This document shows positions 1 through 8,514 of a DNA stretch of 64,000 nt, piece by piece (position 1 is the stretch's first letter; every line of letters begins with the position of its first letter). Both the position numbers and the translations under genes were made by a program. The notes under the pieces were generated by a model that did not search any database, was not told the DNA's origin, and saw nothing but the letters and a program-made list of their open reading frames with translations. Source of the DNA: Microbacterium aoyamense. GTDB taxonomy: Bacteria; Actinomycetota; Actinomycetes; Actinomycetales; Microbacteriaceae. The stretch spans positions 1-64,000 of the forward strand of contig NZ_JAKNUT010000004.1 in NCBI RefSeq assembly GCF_023155855.1, given 5' to 3'.

Positions 1-126
1 ACCGGCCGGGGCAGGGCACGCTGGGCGACGAGGTGGAAGCCGGCGCTGAACGCGTTCGCGATCGCATTCGAAGGCCGTATCAACTAATGACCGCCAGACC
101 AGATCCACCGTTTATCGGACACACCC
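1..126 (+). mobile_element. IS256-like transposase C-terminal fragment with probable IS right end
   Basis: Frame 1 is open from the window edge to a TAA at 85-87 and reads ...RWKPALNAFAIAFEGRIN. This matches the C-terminal signature I know from mutator/IS256-family transposases, whose last residues are typically ALNAFAI.FEGR or similar. About 15 bases later an AT-richer stretch at 100-126 (AGATCCACCG, then TTTATCGGACACACCC) has the position and look of an IS right terminal repeat. The left part of the element lies outside the window, so intactness and the target-site duplication cannot be judged. It sits next to the defence block, as mobile elements often do. The family call is from the C-terminal peptide only. 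From 127 to 280 I see no gene. Confidence 0.7.
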
Positions 127-280
127 GATCGGGGGTCTTTGCGCCCGCACGAGTCGGATCCGAGGGGGGCCCCGCGTCATCCAGTGCTCGTGAGTTGGCT
201 TCGTGGTCGTTCAACTCATGGTCAATTCACCGCATGAGTCTCTATTCGATGAAGCACGCTACTGGCAGCGATGAGATTTG

Positions 281-1021
281 CTATTCCGACAACTCGATGA
301 CGGCCCCGCCGAGCACGCCGGCGAGATGGCCGAGGTCTGGCTGCTGGGTGTTGATGATCCAGTTAGGGCCAACGAGAAGGTGAACCGGAGCGTAGCCCTG
401 GGAACCTCTGACCGTCTTGTTGACCTGCGCTTGGACATCAGCTGCACTAGCAAAAGTCGAGAAGACATCGCGGTCGGAACAGTTTCCCGATCCTGATGCC
501 AACGAGACGTTGTTGTTCTGGACCCATGACTGGCAGTAGTACCCAGCAGAGACCGCCGCATCCTTGAGTTCCGTCACCGACCCGTACTGTTGGGCCCAGC
601 CGACGTCGTACGAGACACTGGCGCCCGTGTTGCTGGGCGCGGTTGGACCATCCAGAGCCGGGGCCGGTAGGCCGCCGCCGTTCAGCTGCGCTTCGAACTC
701 GGCGGCCGCCGCCATGATCTCGCCCTCCGTGACGAAGGAATCGCCTTCGAGGAGGTACGGGCGCTGGCTGTCGCTGCCGTTGCTGCAGAGCACGTCGTCG
801 TGCCAGTCGTCGTTATAGGTGGGTGAGAATGAGCACACCCATCCGTGGTCTGGCGCGGGGATATCCCAATCGTCCGGCCCGTCGTCCTCGACCGAGACCT
901 GCTCCGGCGGTTCATTGGCGAGCTGGTCGTAGTACTCGGAGGAGTGGGACGTGCAGCCCGTTGCCGCAAGCATCAGCGATGCGAAGATCATCAGCCTGGC
1001 AGTGCGGCGCGGATCGACCAT
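281..1021 (-). CDS. Exported lipoprotein of unknown function
   Basis: The 246-residue product starts MVDPRRTARL, followed by a hydrophobic stretch and the lipobox LAATGC, so it should be lipidated at that cysteine and anchored outside the membrane. I chose ATG at 1021 over GTG at 1045 because AGGAAG sits a few bases upstream of the ATG and the shorter form gives a normal signal peptide. The mature part is acidic at first and contains several cysteines (for example WVCSFSP and YYCQSW) that could form disulfides outside the cell. I do not recognise a family. It is the last gene of the minus-strand block that begins at qatA, but a 199-base gap separates it from the NERD gene, so it may be transcribed separately. 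Confidence 0.75.
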   Translation of the reverse strand: MVDPRRTARLMIFASLMLAATGCTSHSSEYYDQLANEPPEQVSVEDDGPDDWDIPAPDHGWVCSFSPTYNDDWHDDVLCSNGSDSQRPYLLEGDSFVTEGEIMAAAAEFEAQLNGGGLPAPALDGPTAPSNTGASVSYDVGWAQQYGSVTELKDAAVSAGYYCQSWVQNNNVSLASGSGNCSDRDVFSTFASAADVQAQVNKTVRGSQGYAPVHLLVGPNWIINTQQPDLGHLAGVLGGAVIELSE

Positions 1022-1220
1022 GGGCTTCCTAACGATCGGTGCCACTAGAGGGCAGGCTGGGGCCAGCGCTGCCGACGTTTGGGTGACGCGCGACGATCAT
1101 CTCGATTGATCGGGTGCGATGAGCATAAGGCACCACCGCCGCTTGCCCCGCCGAGCGGACCATCCCCATCCGGGCGTCGAACGACAACGGGACCTGAAGC
1201 GAGCAATCTGGCCGGCGGCC

Positions 1221-2024
1221 CTACGCAGTGGGGAAGGCGCGTGCGAGGCGCGCGTGGATTGTGTCGGTGTCGATCGGGGTCGTCGAGTCTTCGGTCATGC
1301 GTTTGATGAGGTTGCGGGGCCATGTGACGAGGACATCGTCGATGGTGAAGGAGCCGCCGATGAGGGGCCAGTCGGCGTCGATGAAGCACAACGCTCCGTG
1401 CACCGGGACAGCGTCGTCCGCGATGGCTGTCTTGACGCGGGCGACCTGCGATCGCACGCCGTCGACCAGCTTTGTGCGATCGCGTCCGTCCACGCGGAGT
1501 GACTCGACGCGGGGTCGGAGGATGCCCCCGGTCACGTGAAGTGTGGGTCTCTTCCCCTTGTAGCGTTTGGCGTCGATGACCCAGACTCCGTGAGATCCGA
1601 TCGCGATGTGGTCGATGTTGGCGCGCGTGCCGGGGATGCGGCGATCGTGAAGCACACGGAATGCTTCAGGGAGGTCGCCGAGGCGGTGCGCGAGCAGCTC
1701 TTCCCCAACAGCACCCTGTTGCCACGCCCTCGTGCTCTGCGGGTCGTCCGTGAGAGCGAGAATCAACCCGCCGAGCTTGGGATGCTCAGTTCGGATTCGT
1801 TCTTCGCGGCGGTCACGTCGCCGCTCATGCTCTCGGCGTGCAGAAGCGCCAGCCGTGCCACTGTGAGCCTCGGTCAGGGACGAGCACTGTTCGCAGCGGA
1901 CCGTTTTGGTTGCGCGTTCATAGATCGCCTCGCTTCCGGACGAGAGCGTGGCTCCGCAGCGCCGACACGTCCCGGCGTAGCGCAACCTCATGCGTTTGTC
2001 GTCTGGCCCCAGTTCCAGCGTCAC
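1221..2024 (-). CDS. NERD-domain protein with N-terminal C4 zinc-finger-like motif
   Basis: The 267-residue protein has two parts. Residues 20-47 hold a CxxC...CxxC pair (CRRC, CEQC) likely to bind zinc. Residues about 104-215 match the NERD (nuclease-related) fold: GAVGEE near 104-109, NIDHIAIG with Asp138, and VIDAKRYKG with Asp151 and Lys153, the E-D-(D/E)xK pattern of restriction-like nucleases. An arginine- and glutamate-rich linker joins them. The GTG at 2024 is supported by a TACGTT -10 box (2036-2031) ending seven bases upstream, giving a leaderless mRNA. It lies 12 bases after the preceding gene, directly downstream of qatABCD. A DNA-cleaving or DNA-binding role is inferred from the fold. 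Whether it belongs to the Qat system is unknown. Confidence 0.8.
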   Translation of the reverse strand: MTLELGPDDKRMRLRYAGTCRRCGATLSSGSEAIYERATKTVRCEQCSSLTEAHSGTAGASARREHERRRDRREERIRTEHPKLGGLILALTDDPQSTRAWQQGAVGEELLAHRLGDLPEAFRVLHDRRIPGTRANIDHIAIGSHGVWVIDAKRYKGKRPTLHVTGGILRPRVESLRVDGRDRTKLVDGVRSQVARVKTAIADDAVPVHGALCFIDADWPLIGGSFTIDDVLVTWPRNLIKRMTEDSTTPIDTDTIHARLARAFPTA

Positions 2025-2036
2025 GACGCGAACGTA

Positions 2037-2822
2037 TCACCGCAGACGGACACGCAGATTGCCTGCCTCGTCGGTCCAGACCGGGAACAGCCCTACACGT
2101 GGCCACGGCACATCGGTGTGTGTCACCAGGTCGTCCCAGAGCTGGCGCACGGCGTCGGTGACCTCGGCCGCCGAATGGGGATCCAGTAGGAGCACGGTGG
2201 CCGGTTCTTCTGCGCCGTTGCCGATGCGGGTCGTGGTGACATGGGCAATTTGCTTGTTCACGTCTCGAGCGACGGTTAGAAGTCGATCGAGCGCAGATTG
2301 CTGGGGTTGCCACGGATTCCTTGTCGTGAAATGAACCGCGTTGCGATCGTCAGGACGTGGCTTCTTTGGCAGCGGACTGAAGAACTCGGCCAGCATGCGC
2401 ACGTGGATGTAGAAGGCATCGAGGCAGGACTGTCGAATGAGCATCGGCTGCGCATCGTCAAAGATCACCGCCGGCAAAGCGACCACCTGCTCAACGCGGG
2501 AGTGCATTTCCTGCACCACCTGGCGCTCATGATCCGGGAGGTTGTACACCGCCTCCGCAAGTTCGTCGTCATCCACGGTGGCCAGTCTCGCAGTCCATCC
2601 CGCCGCGAAGTCAACACCCCGAGTTGGATCCTCATTCGGGCATCCCACGGAAGCGGGACCGCAGCGCGCGGCAACATCGTGTGCGAATGCGATCGACTGG
2701 CCGGCGCCACCTGCACGTCGTACGTCGGCGATTGTTATGCGACGGCGATCATGCGTCGGATAGGCGGAGACAAGAGCTCGACCACGTCGACTTCCTCTGC
2801 CAGGGTCTTGAAGTTCCGCCAC
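2037..2822 (-). CDS. Uncharacterised helical protein downstream of qatD
   Basis: Up to 261 residues are encoded from a GTG at 2822, which would overlap qatD by 88 bases. The next usable start is the GTG at 2648, giving 203 residues and an 86-base gap. Reading-frame quality between 2649 and 2734 does not settle this. The C-terminal two thirds looks helical, with FYIHVRMLAEFF and a later ARDVNKQIAHVTTTR. Such an N/K..(I/L)AH..R pattern is seen in several uncharacterised HEPN-like helical proteins, but I cannot assign the family. The stop lies 12 bases from the NERD gene. The position immediately after qatD, in the same orientation, makes it a candidate accessory gene of the Qat operon. Confidence 0.6.
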   Translation of the reverse strand: MAELQDPGRGSRRGRALVSAYPTHDRRRITIADVRRAGGAGQSIAFAHDVAARCGPASVGCPNEDPTRGVDFAAGWTARLATVDDDELAEAVYNLPDHERQVVQEMHSRVEQVVALPAVIFDDAQPMLIRQSCLDAFYIHVRMLAEFFSPLPKKPRPDDRNAVHFTTRNPWQPQQSALDRLLTVARDVNKQIAHVTTTRIGNGAEEPATVLLLDPHSAAEVTDAVRQLWDDLVTHTDVPWPRVGLFPVWTDEAGNLRVRLR

Positions 2823-3502
2823 ACCTGCCGACGAACGTCAGCAGACGGCGTGCCATAGACCCGCGCGAGGGCGGTCTCGACATCGGCGACCGCGCCAGGT
2901 TGACGCGGAGCGGGCGCGGACCGATCGCCCGAGGGGTGATCCGTCTCGGTGAGGATGCGATCCCGCGGTATGCGGGCTACGTCAGCCGTGTACTTCATTC
3001 CTGCGGCATTGATGGAGAACCAGCATCCGAGCGCTACGGCCCTGTCGGTCTGTGCAGGTGTCCCGCGCCACCAGTGCAGGACGACACCTTTGATCGGTAC
3101 CTCTTCGAGAAGTTCGAGGACGAGATGGCAGGCCCCGCTGTTATGTATGGAGGCGATGCGCGGGCTTTGTGTGAGTTCCTGCAGGATGACCCGGAACGTC
3201 TTCTCCTGCGTGAGCATCGGCACCTTGGAGCGCCGGTCGAGGCCGACCTCGCTGACGAACGGGGTGGTGCGGATGAGCGATGAGAATCGTTTGCGGTCGA
3301 ACTCCTCCTGTGCCGACGCGAGTCCGGGATGGCATCCGACACCCCAGACAGTCACGGCATCGCGCCGTCGTTGCGTGGATTCGAACTCTTTGAGGGATCG
3401 TGTGGCGGCGAAGACGACCGCGCCGAGTCGTTCGAGGTCTCGCGCGGGGATCGTCGTCTCGACGTGCGCGTGGAGGTCGAGAGGCGGAAGTGAGGGCCTC
3501 AT
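2735..3502 (-). CDS. qatD: QatD: TatD-family metal-dependent nuclease of the QatABCD defence system
   Basis: The 255-residue product is a TatD-like TIM-barrel hydrolase. Visible metal-ligand motifs are the N-terminal DLHAH (His11, His13), VSEVGLD with its Glu, SIHNSG and VLHWW with His, and the C-terminal TETDHPSG with Asp. The order and spacing match TatD DNases, though the protein has diverged from housekeeping TatD. I start at ATG 3502, which overlaps the qatC stop as ATGA; a longer frame to 3541 would add 13 arginine-rich residues inside qatC. In QatABCD this subunit is the TatD-like partner of QatA, QatB and QatC. It is the fourth gene of the operon. Function is assigned by family and by the complete gene set. 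Confidence 0.9.
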   Translation of the reverse strand: MRPSLPPLDLHAHVETTIPARDLERLGAVVFAATRSLKEFESTQRRRDAVTVWGVGCHPGLASAQEEFDRKRFSSLIRTTPFVSEVGLDRRSKVPMLTQEKTFRVILQELTQSPRIASIHNSGACHLVLELLEEVPIKGVVLHWWRGTPAQTDRAVALGCWFSINAAGMKYTADVARIPRDRILTETDHPSGDRSAPAPRQPGAVADVETALARVYGTPSADVRRQVWRNFKTLAEEVDVVELLSPPIRRMIAVA

Positions 3503-4800
3503 CCGACAAGGCCTCGGAGTTCGTCGACGCCGAGCGTGCAAAGCGCGAGCGCGTCCCGTGCTTCATAGCCCTCGGGGAGCGACATTGCCATGACATCTCG
3601 AGCGCGCACGCCTCGATACACGAAGTCGCGCATGGGTTCGACGATGCTCTTACCGCGGACGAACTCGTCGAATCTGCCAGAGGCATCATCCACGAGATAG
3701 GTCGTGGCATCCCGGACACCAGAAGCCTGAAAGGCAGAGCGGCGCACAAGACATCCGAAACAAACGCCGCAGGAGGCTCCGGCGGGGGCACCGCTATATC
3801 GCCCATCGGTGTGGGAGCAGGAGGTGGTTGCGCTGAGGTACCGGGACGCGGCGTCGACGCCGATCGCCGAGGCGACGCGCCGGAACATCTCCCCTTTTGT
3901 GATCGTGTCGAATGGGTTCTCTAGTGCACCGTGCCCTCCCACTGCGGCGACGAATGCGCTGAGGTCGCGGAGGAATCGCGGGTGGGTGGTGTGGGTGGAC
4001 AGGCTGCCTCGACGGTCGGGACCGAGTGGTGGATTCAGCGACGCGAAGCCGTTCTCGGGAATCCAGAGGATCGACCCGGCCCGCTCCGCGACGGCGAGTC
4101 CCAGGGCAAGGAAGAGGAATGAACGGGATCGGGTCGATGTCTCGCTGCGGAACTCGGATCCGTCGAGGCGGCGGCTTCCGCGGTTCAGGTGGAACTGATG
4201 GTGGATAAGGGTGCGGTCGGGAGCTAGCTCGTTGATCGCCGTCACCAGGTCGCGCTGCACAGGCGAAAGTGCGGTGAAGCTGAAGTGCGACACCAGCGCT
4301 TGCGAGTCCCCCGTGCTGAGCTCGAGTGCGGAGAGCAGAGCGCCCACTGCGGAATCGGCACCGCCGCTGAGCAGCACTGTTCGGCCGTGATGCTGTCCCT
4401 CGACCGCGAGAGGCGGGAAGGCGGCTGCGGGTGCCTGGGTGAAGGTGAATGTCCAGCGGTCCCCGGTGAGAAAGCCGATCAGACGCGACAGGTCGTCGGC
4501 GTGGGCTGCCCAGACTGCGGGGGTCGTCACATCCACCGTCAGGTCGAAGTCTCGGGCATTCCAGTCGGACCCACCACGGCGTCGAAGGATTGATCGATCG
4601 GAGGCGAGAACGGCGAGGGCAATGCGGACCAGATCGACGTTGACGGGGCTGACGGCCCCTAGTTCGTGGAGGAATGGCCCCGTAGATCCCGTGAAGGTGG
4701 TGCGGCCCGCCCCAGACCACAGGAACACCTCGTCGTAGGTCCCGCCTTCGAGCGCCTTCGTGGCAGCCGCATCGGAGAGCGTGAGGATGAGCCGGCTCAT
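3499..4800 (-). CDS. qatC: QatC: QueC-like PP-loop protein of the QatABCD defence system
   Basis: The 433-residue protein contains the PP-loop SGGADS at residues 145-150, as in QueC and other ATP-pyrophosphatase enzymes. A C-terminal cysteine cluster (TSCSH, later CGVCFGC followed by LVRR) resembles the zinc site of QueC, the enzyme making 7-cyano-7-deazaguanine. The roughly 140 residues before the PP-loop are an extension absent from housekeeping QueC, and no other queuosine gene is nearby, so a role in tRNA or 7-deazaguanine metabolism is unlikely. The start ATG at 4800 overlaps the qatB stop as ATGA, and its own stop overlaps the qatD start the same way, implying translational coupling. 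Confidence 0.92.
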   Translation of the reverse strand: MSRLILTLSDAAATKALEGGTYDEVFLWSGAGRTTFTGSTGPFLHELGAVSPVNVDLVRIALAVLASDRSILRRRGGSDWNARDFDLTVDVTTPAVWAAHADDLSRLIGFLTGDRWTFTFTQAPAAAFPPLAVEGQHHGRTVLLSGGADSAVGALLSALELSTGDSQALVSHFSFTALSPVQRDLVTAINELAPDRTLIHHQFHLNRGSRRLDGSEFRSETSTRSRSFLFLALGLAVAERAGSILWIPENGFASLNPPLGPDRRGSLSTHTTHPRFLRDLSAFVAAVGGHGALENPFDTITKGEMFRRVASAIGVDAASRYLSATTSCSHTDGRYSGAPAGASCGVCFGCLVRRSAFQASGVRDATTYLVDDASGRFDEFVRGKSIVEPMRDFVYRGVRARDVMAMSLPEGYEARDALALCTLGVDELRGLVG

Positions 4801-5633
4801 GAGGGCACTCCGAAGATGGTGCCTATATCGCGGATGCCGGTCTCGATCGCGGTCGCCATTTCTTGCTCAGTGGCGCCGGTAGCAGTCAGGTCCGCCTGCG
4901 CCGCATATTCGGCCGCAACGTCACGGATCTGCTGCTCGACACTCTGGCGCTCGGCGAAGGATGCGCCCTTGTCGTGCAGTGTGGCGGCGATTTCGGTGAG
5001 CGCGGTCTCAGCGATGGTGGTCTCGATGGTCTTGCGGACGACTTCCTCGGGAGAGGGTGCGCGATCTGCGGGATGTTCGAGGATCCACGACACGACCTCC
5101 GCCACGATGTCGCGCTCCTCGGCATCGGCGAGGGTACTGTCGGACTTGGCATCGAACGCGGCCTCCACGATCCGGATCCCGACCGCGACAGGGTCGAGCG
5201 CCCGCAGGTCGTCGTAGTTGAGACCCGCCTGCGCGAGTGCCACCCGATCACCGGCCGAGTAGGCGAGGGCGAGACTGCCGGCGCGGCCCGCAGCTCGCGA
5301 GATGCGACCAACAGAACGGCTCACGCCGCCAGACGAACGTCCTCCGCCACCACTGGCGCTTCCCCCGCCTCCGCCTCCACCGGGGCCGTCGCTACGACCC
5401 CCTCGAGATCGAATGAGAAGTCGAATAGCAGGCCCAAGGTCGATCTTCGGCCCGGCCGCAGCAGGGCTGCCTGAAGGATTCGAAGTTGCGCTGGTGCCCG
5501 CATCGTCGCCACTCTCGTCGGCTGCGTCGCCACCGAACCCGCCGCCATCACCATCAAGCCATCCGGCGATGTTGTCGCGCAGGTCCTTCGCGTCTTTACC
5601 CCCGCTACCGCCGAAGGAGCCACTAGTGCCCAT
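4797..5633 (-). CDS. qatB: QatB: glycine-rich subunit of the QatABCD defence system
   Basis: The 278-residue protein begins MGTSGSFGGSGGKD, the glycine/serine-rich opening I know from QatB proteins. I chose ATG at 5633, which overlaps the end of qatA by 11 bases; the open frame continues to 5744 but that extension is arginine-rich and inside qatA. A Gly/Asp-rich low-complexity segment and an unusually dense Gly stretch (GPGGGGGGGSASGGGG) precede a helical C-terminal part of about 180 residues. No catalytic motif is visible. QatB has no assigned biochemical activity that I can name; it is identified by its N-terminus, its size and its place between qatA and qatC. Confidence 0.85.
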   Translation of the reverse strand: MGTSGSFGGSGGKDAKDLRDNIAGWLDGDGGGFGGDAADESGDDAGTSATSNPSGSPAAAGPKIDLGPAIRLLIRSRGGRSDGPGGGGGGGSASGGGGRSSGGVSRSVGRISRAAGRAGSLALAYSAGDRVALAQAGLNYDDLRALDPVAVGIRIVEAAFDAKSDSTLADAEERDIVAEVVSWILEHPADRAPSPEEVVRKTIETTIAETALTEIAATLHDKGASFAERQSVEQQIRDVAAEYAAQADLTATGATEQEMATAIETGIRDIGTIFGVPS

Positions 5634-7548
5634 CAGTCCCCCATGCCTTCTCAACCACCGCGATTGCGTTGACGACCGGCTCGATCGTCGCGCCCGTCTT
5701 CCACACCGCAAGGACTGGCCCATATGTCGACTCGTCGAGCGCACGCAGCTTGATGACCGTTGCGGCCTCGATGTCGATGCCCCGCACCGACTTCAGGGCG
5801 GCAACCACGTCACCCGTGACTACCGGTTGGCTGGCGGCGAGCCGAATGAGACTCTCAACGGAGAACTTCTGGATCGACGGCTGATCGCGCGTCCGACGCC
5901 CCAGGAAGGAGACCAGTGTGCGCGCGTCCGTCTCGGGGAGCGCGCGCAGAGCCTCGTCGGTGACGCCCGAACGATCGACCTTAAGTGACGAGGTCAGCGC
6001 TGCAGCGATGTCGCGAAGCCGCTCGGGGAGACCGGTGTCGATGACCTCGATCTTTGAGAAGGAGGCGGCGAGATACAGGTAGCCAGAGATCGCCGCGGCA
6101 TCGAGGACGGGTGGGAGCTTCGCCCATCGGCGCATCGTGTCGCTGAAACCCTCGTCGGGCACGGGTTCCGCCACCTTGACTGCCACAGCAGCGCGCCGCG
6201 CCTTGGCAGGTGCCTTCGCTCCCGAGCTCGCCGGAGCAGCCCCTTCCTTCTCCGCAGTTTCTTCCACTACGTCCTCAGACGCCAGTTCGGCAGGGCCGTT
6301 GGCGGCAAGGTCCAACGCCTCGAGTTTGTCGCGGAGCTGGTTCGTGGCGAGCCAGTGGAGAACCTGCGCGAAATCGTTGGTCAGGATGCGCTCGAGCACC
6401 ATCAGCTTCGCGACAGCGTCAGGGGCGAGGGTGAAGCCGCGGCGACGGGCGATGCTCTGCCGAACGTTGAGGTCGTTGAGGAACCGCTTGATCCGGCGCG
6501 GGTTGCCGTGGAACTTCTCATAGAGGATCGGGGTCAGCCGCGATGCGGTGACGAGGTGATCGACCAGCGGACTTCCCTCGGGGACAGATACCGAGTCAAG
6601 GTTCGGCGCGGTCAGACGAAGCACATCACATTGTGTGATCAGCCGCTCATAATCCGCGTCCTGGAGCCCCGCCTTGGCGAGAAGGAGGAAGAGGTAGGCC
6701 TCCGTATCGAAGCGGCTGAGCGCGGGCACGGGAATCGTCGTCTGGACGATCTTGTGTAGATAGAGCGTGGCTGGCGACTCCTCGTCCTGTGCGCCGCCGG
6801 CTGTGTGGAACTTCTGTTGGATCGCCTCAGCTACCCGCTCCTCGTCAGCGGCGATCACGAAGGACATCCCTTTCGAAGAGAGGAACAGCCGGATCGCCTC
6901 GAGCGTCTCGACCACGGTGTCAGGGAGACACCGGTCCAGGTCGTCGACAAGCACGACCACACGCGAGATGTGCTTGAGTGCTGGGTCGGCGAGGAGTTCC
7001 TGGAACTGCTCGCGGAACTCCGCCATGCCCTTTTCGCCTTCGAGACTTTCTGGATCGTCGCTGACCAGCCCGAACACATCGTCGATCTCAGGGAGCTGCA
7101 GAGTGATGGCGGTGCGAGCAGCCATCTTGACTGCCTTGGTCCAGTTGACCTTCCGGGCGAGCTTCTTAAGCGTGTCAACCGCCGTCTTCGCTGCAGGGTC
7201 GGTGGCCTTGAACTCGGCGCTAAGCGCAGCGAGGACCTCGGCGATGAGGCTCTCTTTCGGGCCGATCGTGGGGTCGTACCGCCATGGCTGAGTAGATACG
7301 ACGAGGACCTTCCCCTCGGCGCCCTCGGAACGAGCTTCGATTTCTGCCACGACGAGCTCGAGCACACTGGTCTTTCCGCTGCCCCAGGCACCGGAGAGCC
7401 CGACTGCGATCGGGTCGAGATCGTCATCGAAGATCGCGTCGGCGACCGTCTCAGCTACCGCGCGGAACGCGAGCAGGTCTCTGCTCGCCGGCTCGTCGGA
7501 CCACAGAGGAAACGTATGCGGGTCTGGTGATGTAGTTGGCGTCCCCAT
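5623..7548 (-). CDS. qatA: QatA: KAP-type P-loop NTPase of the QatABCD defence system
   Basis: The 641-residue protein has a Walker A motif GAWGSGKT at residues 53-60 and a Walker B with the KAP-family signature VVVLVDDLDRC at about 196-206, followed by a sensor-like FVIAADEE. An Arg/Lys-rich segment (RRIKRFLNDLNVRQ) follows about 150 residues later, as in other KAP NTPases. The C-terminal third is helical with an Ala/Lys-rich linker. It is the first gene of the operon and its stop overlaps qatB by 11 bases. The ATG at 7548 lacks a Shine-Dalgarno sequence and lies three bases from the predicted transcription start. NTP-dependent action in phage defence is the known role of the system, not something visible here. 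Confidence 0.92.
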   Translation of the reverse strand: MGTPTTSPDPHTFPLWSDEPASRDLLAFRAVAETVADAIFDDDLDPIAVGLSGAWGSGKTSVLELVVAEIEARSEGAEGKVLVVSTQPWRYDPTIGPKESLIAEVLAALSAEFKATDPAAKTAVDTLKKLARKVNWTKAVKMAARTAITLQLPEIDDVFGLVSDDPESLEGEKGMAEFREQFQELLADPALKHISRVVVLVDDLDRCLPDTVVETLEAIRLFLSSKGMSFVIAADEERVAEAIQQKFHTAGGAQDEESPATLYLHKIVQTTIPVPALSRFDTEAYLFLLLAKAGLQDADYERLITQCDVLRLTAPNLDSVSVPEGSPLVDHLVTASRLTPILYEKFHGNPRRIKRFLNDLNVRQSIARRRGFTLAPDAVAKLMVLERILTNDFAQVLHWLATNQLRDKLEALDLAANGPAELASEDVVEETAEKEGAAPASSGAKAPAKARRAAVAVKVAEPVPDEGFSDTMRRWAKLPPVLDAAAISGYLYLAASFSKIEVIDTGLPERLRDIAAALTSSLKVDRSGVTDEALRALPETDARTLVSFLGRRTRDQPSIQKFSVESLIRLAASQPVVTGDVVAALKSVRGIDIEAATVIKLRALDESTYGPVLAVWKTGATIEPVVNAIAVVEKAWGTDGH

Positions 7549-7557
7549 TTGGCCCTG

Positions 7558-7585
7558 ATTATGACAGCAACGTCCGACACGTCAA
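7558..7585 (-). promoter_or_regulatory. Probable qatABCD promoter
   Basis: On the minus strand TTGACG (7585-7580) and CATAAT (7563-7558) are separated by 16 bases, a near-consensus sigma-70/SigA promoter. The predicted start near 7551 is only three bases before the qatA ATG, so the message would be leaderless or nearly so. Confidence 0.7.
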
Positions 7586-7898
7586 GACATCCGGATTTCC
7601 GCTGGCGTGCGCGAGCCGCCTTTTCGAAGCTGAGCTGAATAGGTGCCGCTTCTTCATCAGACTGCCGAGCATCATCGAGGTCGGGGTCAGCCAACGGGCG
7701 CCGCTCACCGGACTCTGCAATCGCGAGAGATGGGGCGCACTAGCGCCCAGTTGGCAGGCGTGCGCCGAGGCGGACTTTTCACAAGTCGACGCGGAAACGC
7801 AGTGTGACCGTTGTTCCGCCCCAAAGCGGGAAGCGTTCGAAGCGCGGCCGCCCCTTTGGCGGTGGCGCCCCGGGCGCCTGCTGGGCGGTGTGGGGGAG
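7586..7898. other. Intergenic stretch without a supported gene
   Basis: About 310 bases between the qatA promoter and the NTF2-like gene. Several frames stay open on both strands, but none has a start context, the expected third-position G/C bias or a recognisable product. Base composition is lower in GC than the flanking chromosome. I see no repeat, tRNA or integrase remnant here that would mark the right edge of the island. Confidence 0.5.
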
Positions 7899-8264
7899 CT
7901 ATCGACTTGAGTTGTCGATGAAGAACGTTCGTATGTGCGTGATGTAGCCGTTCGCGACGGTGAGGACGTCGATTCCTCGGGCTACGGGTGCCTCGCTCGG
8001 TCCGAACGCCCACGCGAGAGCGCCGATGTCTGAGCCGACGTAGCGCTCACCATCTTCCGCGAAGACAAAGTTCTCGGGTGCGCTGGCGAGAAGGGCCGCA
8101 GCCTTTTCCTCAACCGCGTGCCGGCCATGGACGGTGCCCTCGGGATCGGTGAACACCACGTCCTCGGCGTAGATCGCCTCGATTCGGGTGCGGCGGGCGT
8201 CGGCATCCCGATTGCCGAAGACCTCGTGCAAGTTGGCTGCGAGCAGTTCTGAAACGCTGGCCAT
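7899..8264 (-). CDS. SnoaL/NTF2-like protein
   Basis: The 121-residue protein has the layout of the NTF2/SnoaL fold: an N-terminal helix (SELLAANLHEVF), then RIEAIYAEDVVFTDPEGTVHGR, a strand-rich middle and a C-terminal VLTVANGYITHIRTFF. Such small cone-shaped proteins act as isomerases, hydrolases or ligand binders; no substrate can be inferred. ATG at 8264 is chosen because homologous folds begin with this helix, while the open frame to 8345 adds unrelated sequence. It is transcribed alone on the minus strand, between qatA and the channel pseudogene. Confidence 0.75.
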   Translation of the reverse strand: MASVSELLAANLHEVFGNRDADARRTRIEAIYAEDVVFTDPEGTVHGRHAVEEKAAALLASAPENFVFAEDGERYVGSDIGALAWAFGPSEAPVARGIDVLTVANGYITHIRTFFIDNSSR

Positions 8265-8514
8265 TGTTCGTCCATTCGATGTGGAGAGTTCGTTAGCGGT
8301 GCCAACTACCAGACCGCGATCCGGTATTCCGTGCGCGCGAATCACGGTCGTTCACCGTGCAACCCGGGCACGTCGGACACGACCTCGAGGCACCGAGCGA
8401 GGAGCGGCCGAGTACCCCGCCCGGGCCACCTGCGCGGTTGGGTGCGACATCCGCGCCGCGGGCGACAGTCAACGGACAGGCGCCCGGGGCCCGGCTGCGT
8501 GCACTCTCGCCAGC

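Noticed and set aside
7536..7910. A 124-residue plus-strand frame between qatA and the NTF2-like gene
   Set aside because: No ribosome binding site, no third-position bias, overlaps the qatA start on the other strand.
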